This document shows, piece after piece, positions 40,906 to 50,572 of a stretch of 64,000 nt of DNA. Location of the stretch: assembly GCA_002402465.1 (NCBI GenBank), contig DHFW01000040.1, positions 35,548-99,547 on the forward strand, written 5' to 3'. A program made the position numbers and the translations under genes. This stretch comes from Bacteroidales bacterium UBA4814 (lineage in GTDB: Bacteria > Bacteroidota > Bacteroidia > Bacteroidales > UBA7960). The notes under the pieces are model-generated. The model was not told where the DNA came from. It saw nothing but the letters and a program-made list of their open reading frames with translations, and did no database searches. The number at the start of each line of letters is the position of its first letter. Within the stretch, counting starts at the first letter, position 1.

Positions 40906-43191
40906 ATGCAAAAACTCCGCAACATATTCATTCTTTTGCTTTGCCTTAATGTGGCCCAGGCTGCTTTCCCGCAAAGGGTAGGGGTAGTGCTCAGCGGCGG
41001 GGGTGCCAAAGGTGTGGCCCATGTGGGACTTCTGAAAGCACTGGAAGAGAATAACATCCCCATCGACTATATTGCAGGAACCAGCATGGGAGCCATTATT
41101 GGCGGAATGTATGCAAGCGGCCTTTCGCCCGACAGCATCGAAAAAATTGTTACCAGTACCGAGTTCCAGTCGTGGGCACTGGGTACCATCGACGAGGAAT
41201 ACAACTTTTATTTCAAGCAGTTGCCCGCCAACGCCTCGTGGTTATCACTCAAGTTTAAAGTAGACTCCGTTTGGCAGTATCGCCTGCCCAGCAGCCTGGT
41301 TTCGCCTGTTCAAATGGATTTTGCCGGGGTGCAGTATCTATCGGCAGCAAATGTGGCTTCGGGCGAAAACTTCGACAGCCTCTTCATCCCCTTTCGTTGC
41401 GTGGCCGCCGACATCGAACGCAAGGAGCCCGTTATATTCCGTAACGGAAAAATTTATCCCGCTATCAGAGCTTCCATGACCTTTCCTTTTGTGTTCAGAC
41501 CCATACGCATCGATGGCCGACTCTTATTCGATGGGGGTATTTACAACAACTTCCCGGTTGATGTTATGATCGAAGACTTCAACCCCGACTACATCATTGG
41601 AAGCGTGGTAGCCCAGAACTTCAAGCCTCCGACAGAGGACGACATCCGGTCGCACCTGGAAAACCTGGTGGCGTTTCAAACCGATTACGACATTCCGCCC
41701 GAAAAGGGAATTCTTATCAGACCAGACGTTCCCCAGGTAAATGTCACTGATTTTTCCCGTTCCAAGAGCATTCTTGATTCAGGTTATGTGGCCACCCTAA
41801 GGGTAATTGATGAAATTAAGGAAAGTGTTGCCAGGGAAGTTTCCATTGCTGATCGCGAAGCCAGGAGGGAGGCTTTTAACGCAAAAAAACCACCCTTGGT
41901 GGTCGACCGGATTTTTATCAGGGGCGTTAACGAGGCCCAGATGGATTATGTGTACAAGCTACTATATGAAAGAAAACCAATGCCCATTGAGGATATCATG
42001 GTTGAATATTATAAACTGTATGCCGAAGAACATATTGAATTGATAATTCCCTCGGTAGAGTATAACCACAATACAGGTTACTACGACCTTTACCTGGACA
42101 TTACGCTCGACAAAAACCTGGTGCTCCAGCTTGGAGGCCAAATCTCCATTAGTCCGATCAACCTCACTTTTATGGAAATCCAATACCGCCATCTTGGATT
42201 TAATGCCTATACCGGGATAGCTAATGCCTTTGTAGGAAGGTTCTATAACTCCATCCATCTCATGGGCCGAATGGGGTTCCCTAGCAAGCTACCTTTCTTT
42301 CTGCAGGGAAATTATACCCTTAATAATTTCAACTTTTTCCAGACCAACACCCTGTTTTTCCAGGATCAAACACCAGCTTATCTGCGCGTTCATCAGAATT
42401 TTCTGAATTTAAATGCCGGGTTTCCGGCCCGCTACACCGGGAAAATCCTTGCAGGCGCCTCCACCGGCGTTACCCGCTATAATTATTACCAGACCAACCA
42501 GTTTTCTCGTACCGACACCACCGACCGCACCAACTTCAGCTTTTTCAGCCCTTACGTTGTTTTTGAGCGCAACACCCTAAACAACAAGCAATATGCCAAC
42601 AAGGGCTCCTTCATTTCAATTGGCGGACGTTATATAACCGGGCTGGAAAAGCACCGCCCAGGATCAACTTCGCCCTTGCTGGCTGACTCGCGAAAAAAAC
42701 ACAATTGGTGGCAACTCAGGGCGGAGTATCAAAACTATTTCACCCGAAGCCAGAACATCACGCTGGGTTTGCATTCCGAACTCATGCTCTCTAACAAAAG
42801 CTTGTTTAGCAATCATACCAGCAGCCTGCTTACCGCGCCGACTTTTGACTATGTACCCGAAACAAAGGGTATTTTTCTTCCTAAATACCGCTCTAACAGC
42901 TTTGCCGTGCTCGGGCTGAAAGGCATTTATTCCTTGGGGCGAATTATTGATTTCAGGGTTGAGGGATACCTTTTTCAACCCTTCCGGGAAATCCGAAGAG
43001 GACCCGACAGCCTGCCATTCCTGGGAAAAGCTTTTGAGAAACGCTACTTCCTGTTTTCTTCTTCACTGGTCGGTAATACGCCACTGGGCCCGGTATCAAT
43101 TACCCTGAACCACTACCAAAAATACGAAGTCCCTTTCTCATTTTCGCTCAACTTCGGGTATCTTATCTTTAACCAGGGTCCACTGCATTAA
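40906..43191 (+). CDS. Patatin-like phospholipase fused to an outer-membrane barrel
   Basis: About 761 residues: signal peptide (MQKLRNIFILLLCLNVAQA), patatin domain (oxyanion SGGGAKGVAHVG, serine Ser60 in AGTSMGAI, Asp in FDGGIYNNF), a POTRA-like segment near 330-410, and a C-terminal beta-barrel of ~350 residues rich in aromatic-alternating strands ending FNQGPLH. This patatin-BamA-like layout (PlpD/FplA type) is a type Vd secretion or outer-membrane lipase arrangement. I chose the ATG at 40906 over an in-frame TTG two codons earlier. An inverted repeat CCGGTC/GACCGG (about 40868-40896) lies in the leader. Confidence 0.92.
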   Translation: MQKLRNIFILLLCLNVAQAAFPQRVGVVLSGGGAKGVAHVGLLKALEENNIPIDYIAGTSMGAIIGGMYASGLSPDSIEKIVTSTEFQSWALGTIDEEYNFYFKQLPANASWLSLKFKVDSVWQYRLPSSLVSPVQMDFAGVQYLSAANVASGENFDSLFIPFRCVAADIERKEPVIFRNGKIYPAIRASMTFPFVFRPIRIDGRLLFDGGIYNNFPVDVMIEDFNPDYIIGSVVAQNFKPPTEDDIRSHLENLVAFQTDYDIPPEKGILIRPDVPQVNVTDFSRSKSILDSGYVATLRVIDEIKESVAREVSIADREARREAFNAKKPPLVVDRIFIRGVNEAQMDYVYKLLYERKPMPIEDIMVEYYKLYAEEHIELIIPSVEYNHNTGYYDLYLDITLDKNLVLQLGGQISISPINLTFMEIQYRHLGFNAYTGIANAFVGRFYNSIHLMGRMGFPSKLPFFLQGNYTLNNFNFFQTNTLFFQDQTPAYLRVHQNFLNLNAGFPARYTGKILAGASTGVTRYNYYQTNQFSRTDTTDRTNFSFFSPYVVFERNTLNNKQYANKGSFISIGGRYITGLEKHRPGSTSPLLADSRKKHNWWQLRAEYQNYFTRSQNITLGLHSELMLSNKSLFSNHTSSLLTAPTFDYVPETKGIFLPKYRSNSFAVLGLKGIYSLGRIIDFRVEGYLFQPFREIRRGPDSLPFLGKAFEKRYFLFSSSLVGNTPLGPVSITLNHYQKYEVPFSFSLNFGYLIFNQGPLH

Positions 43192-43255
43192 GTCTCTTAA
43201 CCTTTAATTGGTTAAAAATGAACAAAAAACATTTTCGGCCCTGTTAAAATATTTA

Positions 43256-43263
43256 TAATTTTG
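43256..43263 (+). promoter_or_regulatory. -7 promoter box for the DUF349 gene
   Basis: TAATTTTG with TTTTC at the expected -33 spacing of 19 bp (43232-43236). It would give a ~120-nt leader before 43389. Confidence 0.45.
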
Positions 43264-43388
43264 TGGGCCCTGTGGAAAAAGTGGCTTGCTAATACCGGTA
43301 TTTTGGTTTACACACTGCGTTTTAGTGTTTTTAGCGAAGTTTTGCACAACAACTTTAATTAGTATTAATTCATTTAATTTTTTTCTTC

Positions 43389-45719
43389 ATGGAAAAGAAG
43401 GAACAACTGGACCCCAAAGCTGACAAACCCGTTGAGCAGCAAGGGGATGAGAGTCTGAAAGCTGAAACTTCAGCACCAACCGATGAAAAACCCACCAGCC
43501 AGGCATTACCAGCAAAGGAAAATGAAACTCCTGAAGCCGAACGGCTAATCCAGGAAGCTGATGAAGATCAGGTGCCAGAGCCTGAAGCCTCGGAAGAACC
43601 CGAAAAAAAGTCTGAAGGTGCCCCTGAGCCTGAATCCCCTGAAGCGGGGGCAAAAGAAATTACTGAGGAATTAAAAGAAGCCGAACCTGAGGCCGGGGAA
43701 GCCCCGGAACCCGCCCCTGAAGCGGAACTCATGGCAAAGCCCGAAACGGAAATAACCCCCGAACCAGAAGCAGAGCCAATACCTGAGATAAGAGAGGTTA
43801 AATCTGCATTGGAGGAAACCTCAGCAGAAGAACCTGTAACTGAAGAAAAGCCAGCTGAAGAGGTCACTGAAGCAAAAGTTGCAGCGGTTGTTGCCGGCGC
43901 AAAAGAAGGCAAAGGCAAGGACGATGAAAACCATGATGAAGACGAAGAAGTGGAAGAAGAAAGCGATTTTGAAGAAGAGAGCGAAGACCACAACGAGCGC
44001 TACGGCAAAATGAAACGCGAAGAGCTGGTGCTGGTGCTCGAAACCCTGGTGAAGCACGAGGACGTTAATTATATTAGAAAACACATTGGTTATATAAAGG
44101 CAGCCTACCGTAAGCTGCTCAAAGACGAAAGCCTGGACCATTTCGAAAAATCTATCTCGTTGGCGGAAGAGGCTGCTGAAGGGGCAGAGAATCATGAAGT
44201 TCCGGTTGATTGGTTAACAGAGCGCTTCGATGCGGCCATGGCCGTTTATAAGGAAAAGAAATACGTTTTCGACCAAGCCCTGGAAAAGCAAAAACAGGAA
44301 AACCTCGAAGTCAAAGAGAAGATACTAGAAGAGTTGCGCAACCTCATTGAGTCGGAAGAAGAACTAAAAAAGACCTACGACCAGTTCCGCGAACTACAGG
44401 AAAAATGGCGCGACATTGGCGCGGTGCCGCAGGCTGCAAAAAATACCCTTTGGAATAATTATCATTTCCTGGTAGAGAAATTTTTTGACAAGGTAAAGAT
44501 CAACAAGGAGCTCAAAGACCTTGACCTGAAGAAAAACCTGGAACAGAAAACCGAGTTGTGCGAGAAAGCCGAAGAATTGCTGCTGGAGCCTTCTATCGTT
44601 AAATCGTTTCAGCAACTGCAAAAGTTGCACGAAGCCTGGAAGGAAACCGGGCCGGTTCCAAACGATAAAAAAGACGAGATTTGGGAACGATTCAGGGCTG
44701 CCACCGAAAAACTGAACAAGCGCCGCCAGGAATACTACGATGGACTCCGCGAAGAGCAGCAGAAAAACCTGGCTGCCAAGCTTGTGCTTTGCGAAAAAGC
44801 TGAGCAGATTGCTGCCAGCACCCCAGAAACGCCTCGTCAGTGGCAGGAGCTTACCAACCAGATCAACGAGTTGTTCGAGATGTGGAAAACCATTGGCTTC
44901 GCGCCTAAAAAGGTTAACAACGAAGTCTGGAACCGTTTTCGGGCGGCCCTCGATAGCTTTTTCCGCAATAAGAAGGACTTTTTCCAGAAATTTAAGGAAA
45001 ACCAGACCGAAAATTACAACCAGAAGCTGAACCTGTGCTTGCAAGCCGAAGCCCTGAAAGAAAGCACCGACTGGCGTCGTACTACCGACGAACTGATTGC
45101 CCTTCAACACGAATGGAAAAAGATCGGCACCGTGCCCAGCAAGTTCTCCGACAAAATCTGGAAGCGCTTCAGGGCTGCCTGCGACGAATTTTTTAAGCGC
45201 AAATCTGCCTATTTCTCGAATATTGGCGAAATGCAGGAAGAAAACCTTCAGAAAAAAAAGGACATCATCGAGCAAATAAAAAACCATTCGTATTCCGACA
45301 ATAATGCCGAAAACCTCCGGATCATCAACGAATATCAACGGCAGTGGATGGAGGTTGGTCATGTGCCTATTAAACAGAAGGACAAAATACAAAGTGAATA
45401 CCGCAAGGTGATCGATGATCAGTTCGAGAAACTGGGCATTAGCAAAAAAGCCAAAAGCACCCTCTCGTTCCGTTCAAAGATCGAGAACATAAAAAACACC
45501 CCCAATGCCGATCATATCATTTACAAGGAAAGAAACTTCATGCTGAGCAAGATCAGCGCTTTGCAAAATGATATAAAAGTGTGGGAAAACAATATTGGAT
45601 TTTTTGCTTCTTCTAAAAAAGCGGATATCTTGAAAAATGAATTTGAGGATAAGATAGAGAAAGCAAAACAAGAAATTACCATACTGGAGGAAAAGCTAAA
45701 AATCCTAAGAGATTCCTAA
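43389..45719 (+). CDS. DUF349 repeat protein with long acidic N-terminus
   Basis: 776 residues. The first ~205 are almost only Glu, Pro, Ala, Ser and Lys with short PEPE/EPEA repeats, likely disordered. Then five DUF349 units follow, each with W..iG.vP....iW.rFR: KWRDIGAVP, AWKETGPVP, MWKTIGFAP, EWKKIGTVP and QWMEVGHVP; the last lacks the second Trp (IQSEYR). The remainder is coiled coil (LQNDIKVWENN) up to the end. The cellular role of DUF349 proteins is unsettled. No signal peptide, so cytoplasmic. Confidence 0.92.
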   Translation: MEKKEQLDPKADKPVEQQGDESLKAETSAPTDEKPTSQALPAKENETPEAERLIQEADEDQVPEPEASEEPEKKSEGAPEPESPEAGAKEITEELKEAEPEAGEAPEPAPEAELMAKPETEITPEPEAEPIPEIREVKSALEETSAEEPVTEEKPAEEVTEAKVAAVVAGAKEGKGKDDENHDEDEEVEEESDFEEESEDHNERYGKMKREELVLVLETLVKHEDVNYIRKHIGYIKAAYRKLLKDESLDHFEKSISLAEEAAEGAENHEVPVDWLTERFDAAMAVYKEKKYVFDQALEKQKQENLEVKEKILEELRNLIESEEELKKTYDQFRELQEKWRDIGAVPQAAKNTLWNNYHFLVEKFFDKVKINKELKDLDLKKNLEQKTELCEKAEELLLEPSIVKSFQQLQKLHEAWKETGPVPNDKKDEIWERFRAATEKLNKRRQEYYDGLREEQQKNLAAKLVLCEKAEQIAASTPETPRQWQELTNQINELFEMWKTIGFAPKKVNNEVWNRFRAALDSFFRNKKDFFQKFKENQTENYNQKLNLCLQAEALKESTDWRRTTDELIALQHEWKKIGTVPSKFSDKIWKRFRAACDEFFKRKSAYFSNIGEMQEENLQKKKDIIEQIKNHSYSDNNAENLRIINEYQRQWMEVGHVPIKQKDKIQSEYRKVIDDQFEKLGISKKAKSTLSFRSKIENIKNTPNADHIIYKERNFMLSKISALQNDIKVWENNIGFFASSKKADILKNEFEDKIEKAKQEITILEEKLKILRDS

Positions 45720-45812
45720 CAAAAGGGCCAAGTTTTTACCCTGCTTTTTTGTATTGAAAAATTAAAAGTCTTTTCAAAAGTTATTCACTTATGTATTTTC
45801 AAACTTGAAAAA

Positions 45813-46439
45813 ATGAAAAGGTCAGTTATTGTTCTTGCTATAATCATGCTCGCTGGCGGCAATTTACTCCTGGCCCAGCCGCGCTTTGGCCTCAAAGCGG
45901 GCCTCAATTTCGCCAGCCTTTCCAGCACCGAAACCGGCGAAACACCTTCTTATACCATCGATGCTTTTTCTGATTCCTACACCGGTTTTCATGTGGGCGT
46001 CACAAGTATGTTCATTTTCAGGGGTTTTTTTTTCCAGCCGGAATTGCTCTATACCCAGAATGGCCGCGATATGCGCCTTGGATTTTCTGCTGAGGAAACC
46101 GATGATGAATACTTTGTTCATAAATACAGTCACCTGGTGCTGCCGTTGCATGCCGGGGCAAAATTTGGCCCATTAAGGATTGGGGTAGGTCCTGTTTTTT
46201 CATACCTGATCAACAACTGGAACGACCTGGATGTGGAAGTTGAGTTTGAGCAAGACCTCAACAAGCTTACCATGGGCTACCAGTTGGGTGTCGGCCTGAA
46301 ACTGGGCAAACTGATCCTCGATTTCCGCTACGAGGGCAACTTTACCCAGCTTGGCGAGGGCGTTACCATTGGTGATCAAACCATTGGTTTCGATACCCGG
46401 CCCCAGCAGTTCATTTTGGGTTTGGGCTTGCTTTTTTAG
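45813..46439 (+). CDS. Outer-membrane beta-barrel protein (PorT-like fold)
   Basis: 208 residues with a signal peptide ending ANLLLAQ-like (LLLAQPRFG). Eight alternating strands such as RFGLKAGLNFAS, FFFQPELLYTQNG and LILDFRYEGNFTQL fit a small outer-membrane barrel of the OMP_b-brl family. Ends with the C-terminal aromatic-containing strand ILGLGLLF. Function unknown. It converges with the permease gene, 5 bp apart. Confidence 0.85.
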   Translation: MKRSVIVLAIIMLAGGNLLLAQPRFGLKAGLNFASLSSTETGETPSYTIDAFSDSYTGFHVGVTSMFIFRGFFFQPELLYTQNGRDMRLGFSAEETDDEYFVHKYSHLVLPLHAGAKFGPLRIGVGPVFSYLINNWNDLDVEVEFEQDLNKLTMGYQLGVGLKLGKLILDFRYEGNFTQLGEGVTIGDQTIGFDTRPQQFILGLGLLF

Positions 46440-46444
46440 GAATA

Positions 46445-47665
46445 TTACCTGAAGATAATGGCTTTTACGGGCGAGATGCGCGAAACGATCATCGAGGGCA
46501 TAATCAGCATAAGCATGCACACTGAAAAAGTTCCTGCGTTGAGCAGCAGCACATGAACCAGCTCGAGGTTAATAGGCACCTGCGACACGTAATAAGAGTC
46601 CTGGGGCAAGGTTATGAGTCCAAAATGGTGTTGCACCAAACAAATCAGAATACCCGCCACATTGCCCCAAAACAGGCCCCTTAGGATAGTAAACCCGGCA
46701 TTATACAAAAAAACCTTTCTGACAAGGCGGTTGGATCCCCCGACCGCCTTTATTATGCCAATCATATTGGTCCTTTCGAGCACGGCAATAAGCAGGGTGG
46801 TAATCATGTTGATGCCGGCAACCAAGGCCATCAGGAAAAGGATCACATACACATTCATGTCGAGCAGGGCCAGCCAGTCGAATATTTGCGGATAAATATG
46901 CCTGATGCTGCGGGCATTGAGATCGTATGGAATCAGGTCGTAAACGGCCTGGTTAATTTTATCTAAATTGGAGAAATTGTTTACCAGAATTTCAAAGCCT
47001 CCAACCTGGTGGTCGCTCCAGCGGTTCAGATGCTGAATATGGCGCAAATCGCCCAGTATAAAGATTTTATCGAGCTCTTCCAGGCCGGTTTCGTAAACGC
47101 CGGCCACTGTAAAACGGCGAATGGCGGGTGGCTCCTGGATAAAATAGACAAAAATGGTGTGGCCGGTTTCCAGCTTAAGGCGGTTGGCAATAAACTTCGA
47201 AATAATTACCTGGTCGGAGCGTGCCGAATCGGAAAGCAGCAGCGGCGAGCCCTCCACCATGCGGGGAGCAAAAAACGACCAGTCGAAATCGGGTCCGATG
47301 CCTTTCATGACAATTCCATGAATGTCTTCATCGGTTTTAATAATACCGGTTTTGGTGGCAAACTCCTGCACATGCCTCACGCCAGGCAATTCTTTGAGTG
47401 GCTTCAGAAAGTCCTGATCACGGCTGATAGGAGCAGGCTCGTATGACACGTTGTAGTCGAAGTTTGTAACCTGAATATGGGCACCAAAGCCAATCACTTT
47501 TTCCCGAATCTCGCCCTGAAATCCTGTTACCACTGCCATGGCAATAATCATAACGGCAAGCCCCAGGGCAATACTCAATACTGAAATTTTCCGGATAAGG
47601 CCGGTATATGATTTTCCCTGCTTGCCGGGGCTGATTTTGCGCGCTATAAAAAGGGGTGTATTCAA
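46445..47665 (-). CDS. LolC/E-type ABC transporter permease (FtsX fold)
   Basis: About 406 residues, four membrane spans: one near the start (about 30-50) and three in the C-terminal half, with a ~200-residue MacB-like periplasmic domain between. FGAHIQV, GIVMKGIGPD and LIAVLERTNMIGIIKAVGGSNR match the lipoprotein-releasing permease family, which extracts outer-membrane lipoproteins. The start is TTG at 47665 (MNTPLFIARKI): an in-frame ATG 63 bp earlier falls inside the clpB terminator hairpin, and a -7-like TACTTTTG precedes the TTG. The ATPase (LolD) is not adjacent. Confidence 0.83.
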   Translation of the reverse strand: MNTPLFIARKISPGKQGKSYTGLIRKISVLSIALGLAVMIIAMAVVTGFQGEIREKVIGFGAHIQVTNFDYNVSYEPAPISRDQDFLKPLKELPGVRHVQEFATKTGIIKTDEDIHGIVMKGIGPDFDWSFFAPRMVEGSPLLLSDSARSDQVIISKFIANRLKLETGHTIFVYFIQEPPAIRRFTVAGVYETGLEELDKIFILGDLRHIQHLNRWSDHQVGGFEILVNNFSNLDKINQAVYDLIPYDLNARSIRHIYPQIFDWLALLDMNVYVILFLMALVAGINMITTLLIAVLERTNMIGIIKAVGGSNRLVRKVFLYNAGFTILRGLFWGNVAGILICLVQHHFGLITLPQDSYYVSQVPINLELVHVLLLNAGTFSVCMLMLIMPSMIVSRISPVKAIIFR

Positions 47666-47704
47666 GTTTTTCTTACAAAAGTAGGCTTTTTTCAAAAAGA
47701 AAAA

Positions 47705-47734
47705 GGCGGAATCTTCCAAAGGAAGCATTCCGCC
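47705..47734 (-). terminator. Intrinsic terminator after clpB
   Basis: Near-perfect hairpin GGCGGAAT...ATTCCGCC with an inner CTTCC/GGAAG stem, followed on the minus strand by T-rich sequence. It sits 22 bp past the clpB stop. Confidence 0.9.
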
Positions 47735-47755
47735 TGAATTTTTCGTTATACCCTT

Positions 47756-50347
47756 TTAAAGGGAAAAAATCAGACCACTTTCGCTGGCACTCACTTTCAC
47801 CTCCTGATCTTTTGATATTCGCCCGGCCAGTATTTCTTTGGAGAGTTGATTAAGCAAGCTGCGCTGAATGACCCGTTTAAGGGGGCGCGCACCAAATTGT
47901 GGATCGAACCCTTCGCGGGCAATCCACTCAATGGCTTCGGGCTTAACATCCATTTTAATACCATTTTCAGAAAGCATTTGCTGCACCCTGTCAATCTGAA
48001 GTTTAACAATACCTGCAATTTCTTCCTGCGTAAGCGGTTTGAACATGATAATTTCGTCCACGCGGTTGATAAACTCAGGCCTAATGGTGCGTTTCAGCAG
48101 TTGGAATACATCCTCGCGGGTTCTTTCGATAATTTCTTCGCGGTTGGAATCGGTGAGTGATTCCATTTTTTCCTGTATCAATCCAGACCCAATGTTGGAA
48201 GTCATAATAATGATGGTGTTTTTGAAGTCGGCTGTCCGGCCTTTGTTGTCGGTAAGGCGGCCATCTTCGAGCACCTGCAGCAAAATATTGAACACATCGG
48301 GGTGGGCCTTTTCAATCTCGTCGAGGAGCACCACTGAATAAGGCTTTCGCCTGACCGCCTCGGTGAGCTGACCGCTTTCTTCGTATCCCACATAACCGGG
48401 CGGTGCGCCAATGAGGCGGCTGACGGTATGCCTTTCCTGGTATTCAGACATATCGATGCGCACCATGGCATTTTCGTCGTTAAACAGAAACTCGGCCAAA
48501 GCCCTTGCCAGTTCTGTTTTTCCCACACCGGTGGTTCCCAGGAAAATGAAGGAACCAACCGGACGTTTTGGATCGTGCAGGCCGGCCCGGCTGCGCCTGA
48601 TGGCGTCGGATACGGCGGCAATGGCTTCGTCCTGTCCAACGACACGCTTGTGCAGCTCATTTTCCAAGTGAAGCAGTTTCTCGCGCTCGCTCTGAAGCAT
48701 GCGGTTTACCGGAATGCCCGTCCAGCGTGAGACCACATCGGCAATGTCTTCGGCACTTACCTCTTCTTTAATGAGCGCTGAGTCGGCCTGCATTTCCTTC
48801 AGCCTAGTGTTGTACTGCTCAAGCTGGCTCTCAGCTTCCTTAATACGGCCATAACGCAGCTCGGCTACCTTTCCAAAATCGCCGTTGCGCTCGGCCTGGT
48901 CGGCTTCGAAACGAAACTGCTCAATAGACTGTTTGAGCGTTTGTATTTGCTGCACCACCTCCTTTTCGGCCTGCCATTTGCTGGTGAGGCGGTTGCGCTC
49001 GTCCTGAAGGTTGGCCAGATCAGCAGCAATGGCCTTGAGCTTGGCTTCGTCTTTTTCGCGTTTAATAGCCTCGCGTTCAATTTCGAGCTGACGGATGCGG
49101 CGTTCCACCTCGTCAAGTTCTTCGGGAACAGAATTCATTTCGAGACGCATTTTCGAGGCAGCCTCGTCGATGAGGTCGATGGCCTTGTCGGGCAAAAACC
49201 GATCGGTAATATAACGCTGCGATAAGTCTACGGCAGCGATGATGGCTTCGTCCTTGATCCTGACCTTGTGATGGGTTTCGTAGCGCTCTTTCAGCCCCCT
49301 GAGGATGCTTATGGCATCGAACTTGGTGGGTTCATCCACAACTACGATCTGGAAGCGCCTTTCGAGGGCTTTGTCCTTTTCGAAATAACGCTGGTATTCC
49401 TTCAGGGTGGTGGCGCCAATGGCCCTAAGTTCGCCCCTGGCCAGGGCCGGCTTCAGAATGTTGGCGGCATCCATGGCGCCATCGCCGCTTGCACCAGCGC
49501 CAACCAGGGTGTGAATCTCGTCGATGAAGAGTACAAACTCTCCATCGCTGGTAACCACTTCTTTTACCACCGCCTTCAAGCGTTCTTCAAACTCGCCTTT
49601 GTATTTGGCCCCGGCAATGAGGGCGCCCATATCGAGCGAGAATATTTTTTTTGATTTCAGATTTTCAGGCACATCCCCGTTTACAATACGATGGGCCAAA
49701 CCTTCGGCAATGGCCGTTTTTCCAACACCCGGTTCGCCAATCAAAATAGGGTTGTTTTTGGTGCGGCGCGAAAGGATTTGCAATATCCGGCGAATTTCCT
49801 CATCTCGGCCAATCACCGGATCCAATTTCCCCGAAAGGGCCAGGTCATTAAGGTTGCGAGCATATTTGTTCAGCGCATTGTAAGTGTCTTCGGCGGTTTG
49901 GCTTTTTACCGAAGAACCCTTGCGAAGCGCTTTGATAGCCTCGCGGAGGTTGGACTGAGTCAGGCCAGCATCCTTGAGCAACTGAGCCACGCTGTCGTTT
50001 CCCGAAAGCAAGCCCAGCAGCAAATGTTCTATGGAAATAAATTCGTCGCCAAAATCCTTAAGGGCGGATTGAGCTTTCTGCAAGGTCTGGCTACAGGCCG
50101 ATGACAGATACCCTTCACCACCGGCCACTTTGGGGTAGCTCTGTATTTCGCGGTCGAGCACCTGCTGAAGCGCCACAAGGTTTACGTTGTTTTTTTTCAG
50201 CAGGTAGGGGGCCACATTCTCGTCAACAGCCAGAATGCCTTTTAGCAAATGGCCGTTTTCAACTGCCTGGTGCTGGTATCCCATGGCAATTTCCTGGGCC
50301 TTTTGAATGGCTTCCTGCGATTTTATGGTAAAATTATTCAGGTTCAT
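47756..50347 (-). CDS. clpB: Disaggregase ClpB
   Basis: 863 residues, a full Hsp100: Clp N-domain, NBD1 (GEPGVGKTAIAEG, FIDEIHTLVGAG), the middle coiled-coil domain (about 410-525) and NBD2 (GTTGVGKTELA, LLDEIEKAHPDVFN). With DnaK it rescues aggregated proteins. The presence of the middle domain and the 863-residue length separate it from ClpA/ClpC. It is a single-gene unit with its own terminator. No CIRCE-like inverted repeat is visible upstream. Confidence 0.97.
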   Translation of the reverse strand: MNLNNFTIKSQEAIQKAQEIAMGYQHQAVENGHLLKGILAVDENVAPYLLKKNNVNLVALQQVLDREIQSYPKVAGGEGYLSSACSQTLQKAQSALKDFGDEFISIEHLLLGLLSGNDSVAQLLKDAGLTQSNLREAIKALRKGSSVKSQTAEDTYNALNKYARNLNDLALSGKLDPVIGRDEEIRRILQILSRRTKNNPILIGEPGVGKTAIAEGLAHRIVNGDVPENLKSKKIFSLDMGALIAGAKYKGEFEERLKAVVKEVVTSDGEFVLFIDEIHTLVGAGASGDGAMDAANILKPALARGELRAIGATTLKEYQRYFEKDKALERRFQIVVVDEPTKFDAISILRGLKERYETHHKVRIKDEAIIAAVDLSQRYITDRFLPDKAIDLIDEAASKMRLEMNSVPEELDEVERRIRQLEIEREAIKREKDEAKLKAIAADLANLQDERNRLTSKWQAEKEVVQQIQTLKQSIEQFRFEADQAERNGDFGKVAELRYGRIKEAESQLEQYNTRLKEMQADSALIKEEVSAEDIADVVSRWTGIPVNRMLQSEREKLLHLENELHKRVVGQDEAIAAVSDAIRRSRAGLHDPKRPVGSFIFLGTTGVGKTELARALAEFLFNDENAMVRIDMSEYQERHTVSRLIGAPPGYVGYEESGQLTEAVRRKPYSVVLLDEIEKAHPDVFNILLQVLEDGRLTDNKGRTADFKNTIIIMTSNIGSGLIQEKMESLTDSNREEIIERTREDVFQLLKRTIRPEFINRVDEIIMFKPLTQEEIAGIVKLQIDRVQQMLSENGIKMDVKPEAIEWIAREGFDPQFGARPLKRVIQRSLLNQLSKEILAGRISKDQEVKVSASESGLIFSL

Positions 50348-50572
50348 GATGATTTAAATTTGGGATAAACCAGTCATCAAAACCTTTACCAAGGGGTTAG
50401 AAAGACTTGTTTAAGCCATTTTGACACAGAAATAAGGTGCAGGGTGTCATTTTTTCAGCAAAAAGAGGAAGCCTCAAAAAAATTTAGTGTTTTACTAATT
50501 GTTTTGTAATATTGCTGCTTCTTTTATTGCAAAAACAATACTTTGGCCGGCTAACACTTAAATTTTAAACAA

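Noticed and set aside
43580..44000. Serine-rich minus-strand frame opposite the DUF349 head
   Set aside because: A by-product of the Glu/Pro-rich repeats on the other strand.
44394..45392. 332-codon minus-strand frame within the DUF349 gene
   Set aside because: Phenylalanine/leucine-rich mirror of a Lys/Glu-rich gene; the plus strand shows five DUF349 units.
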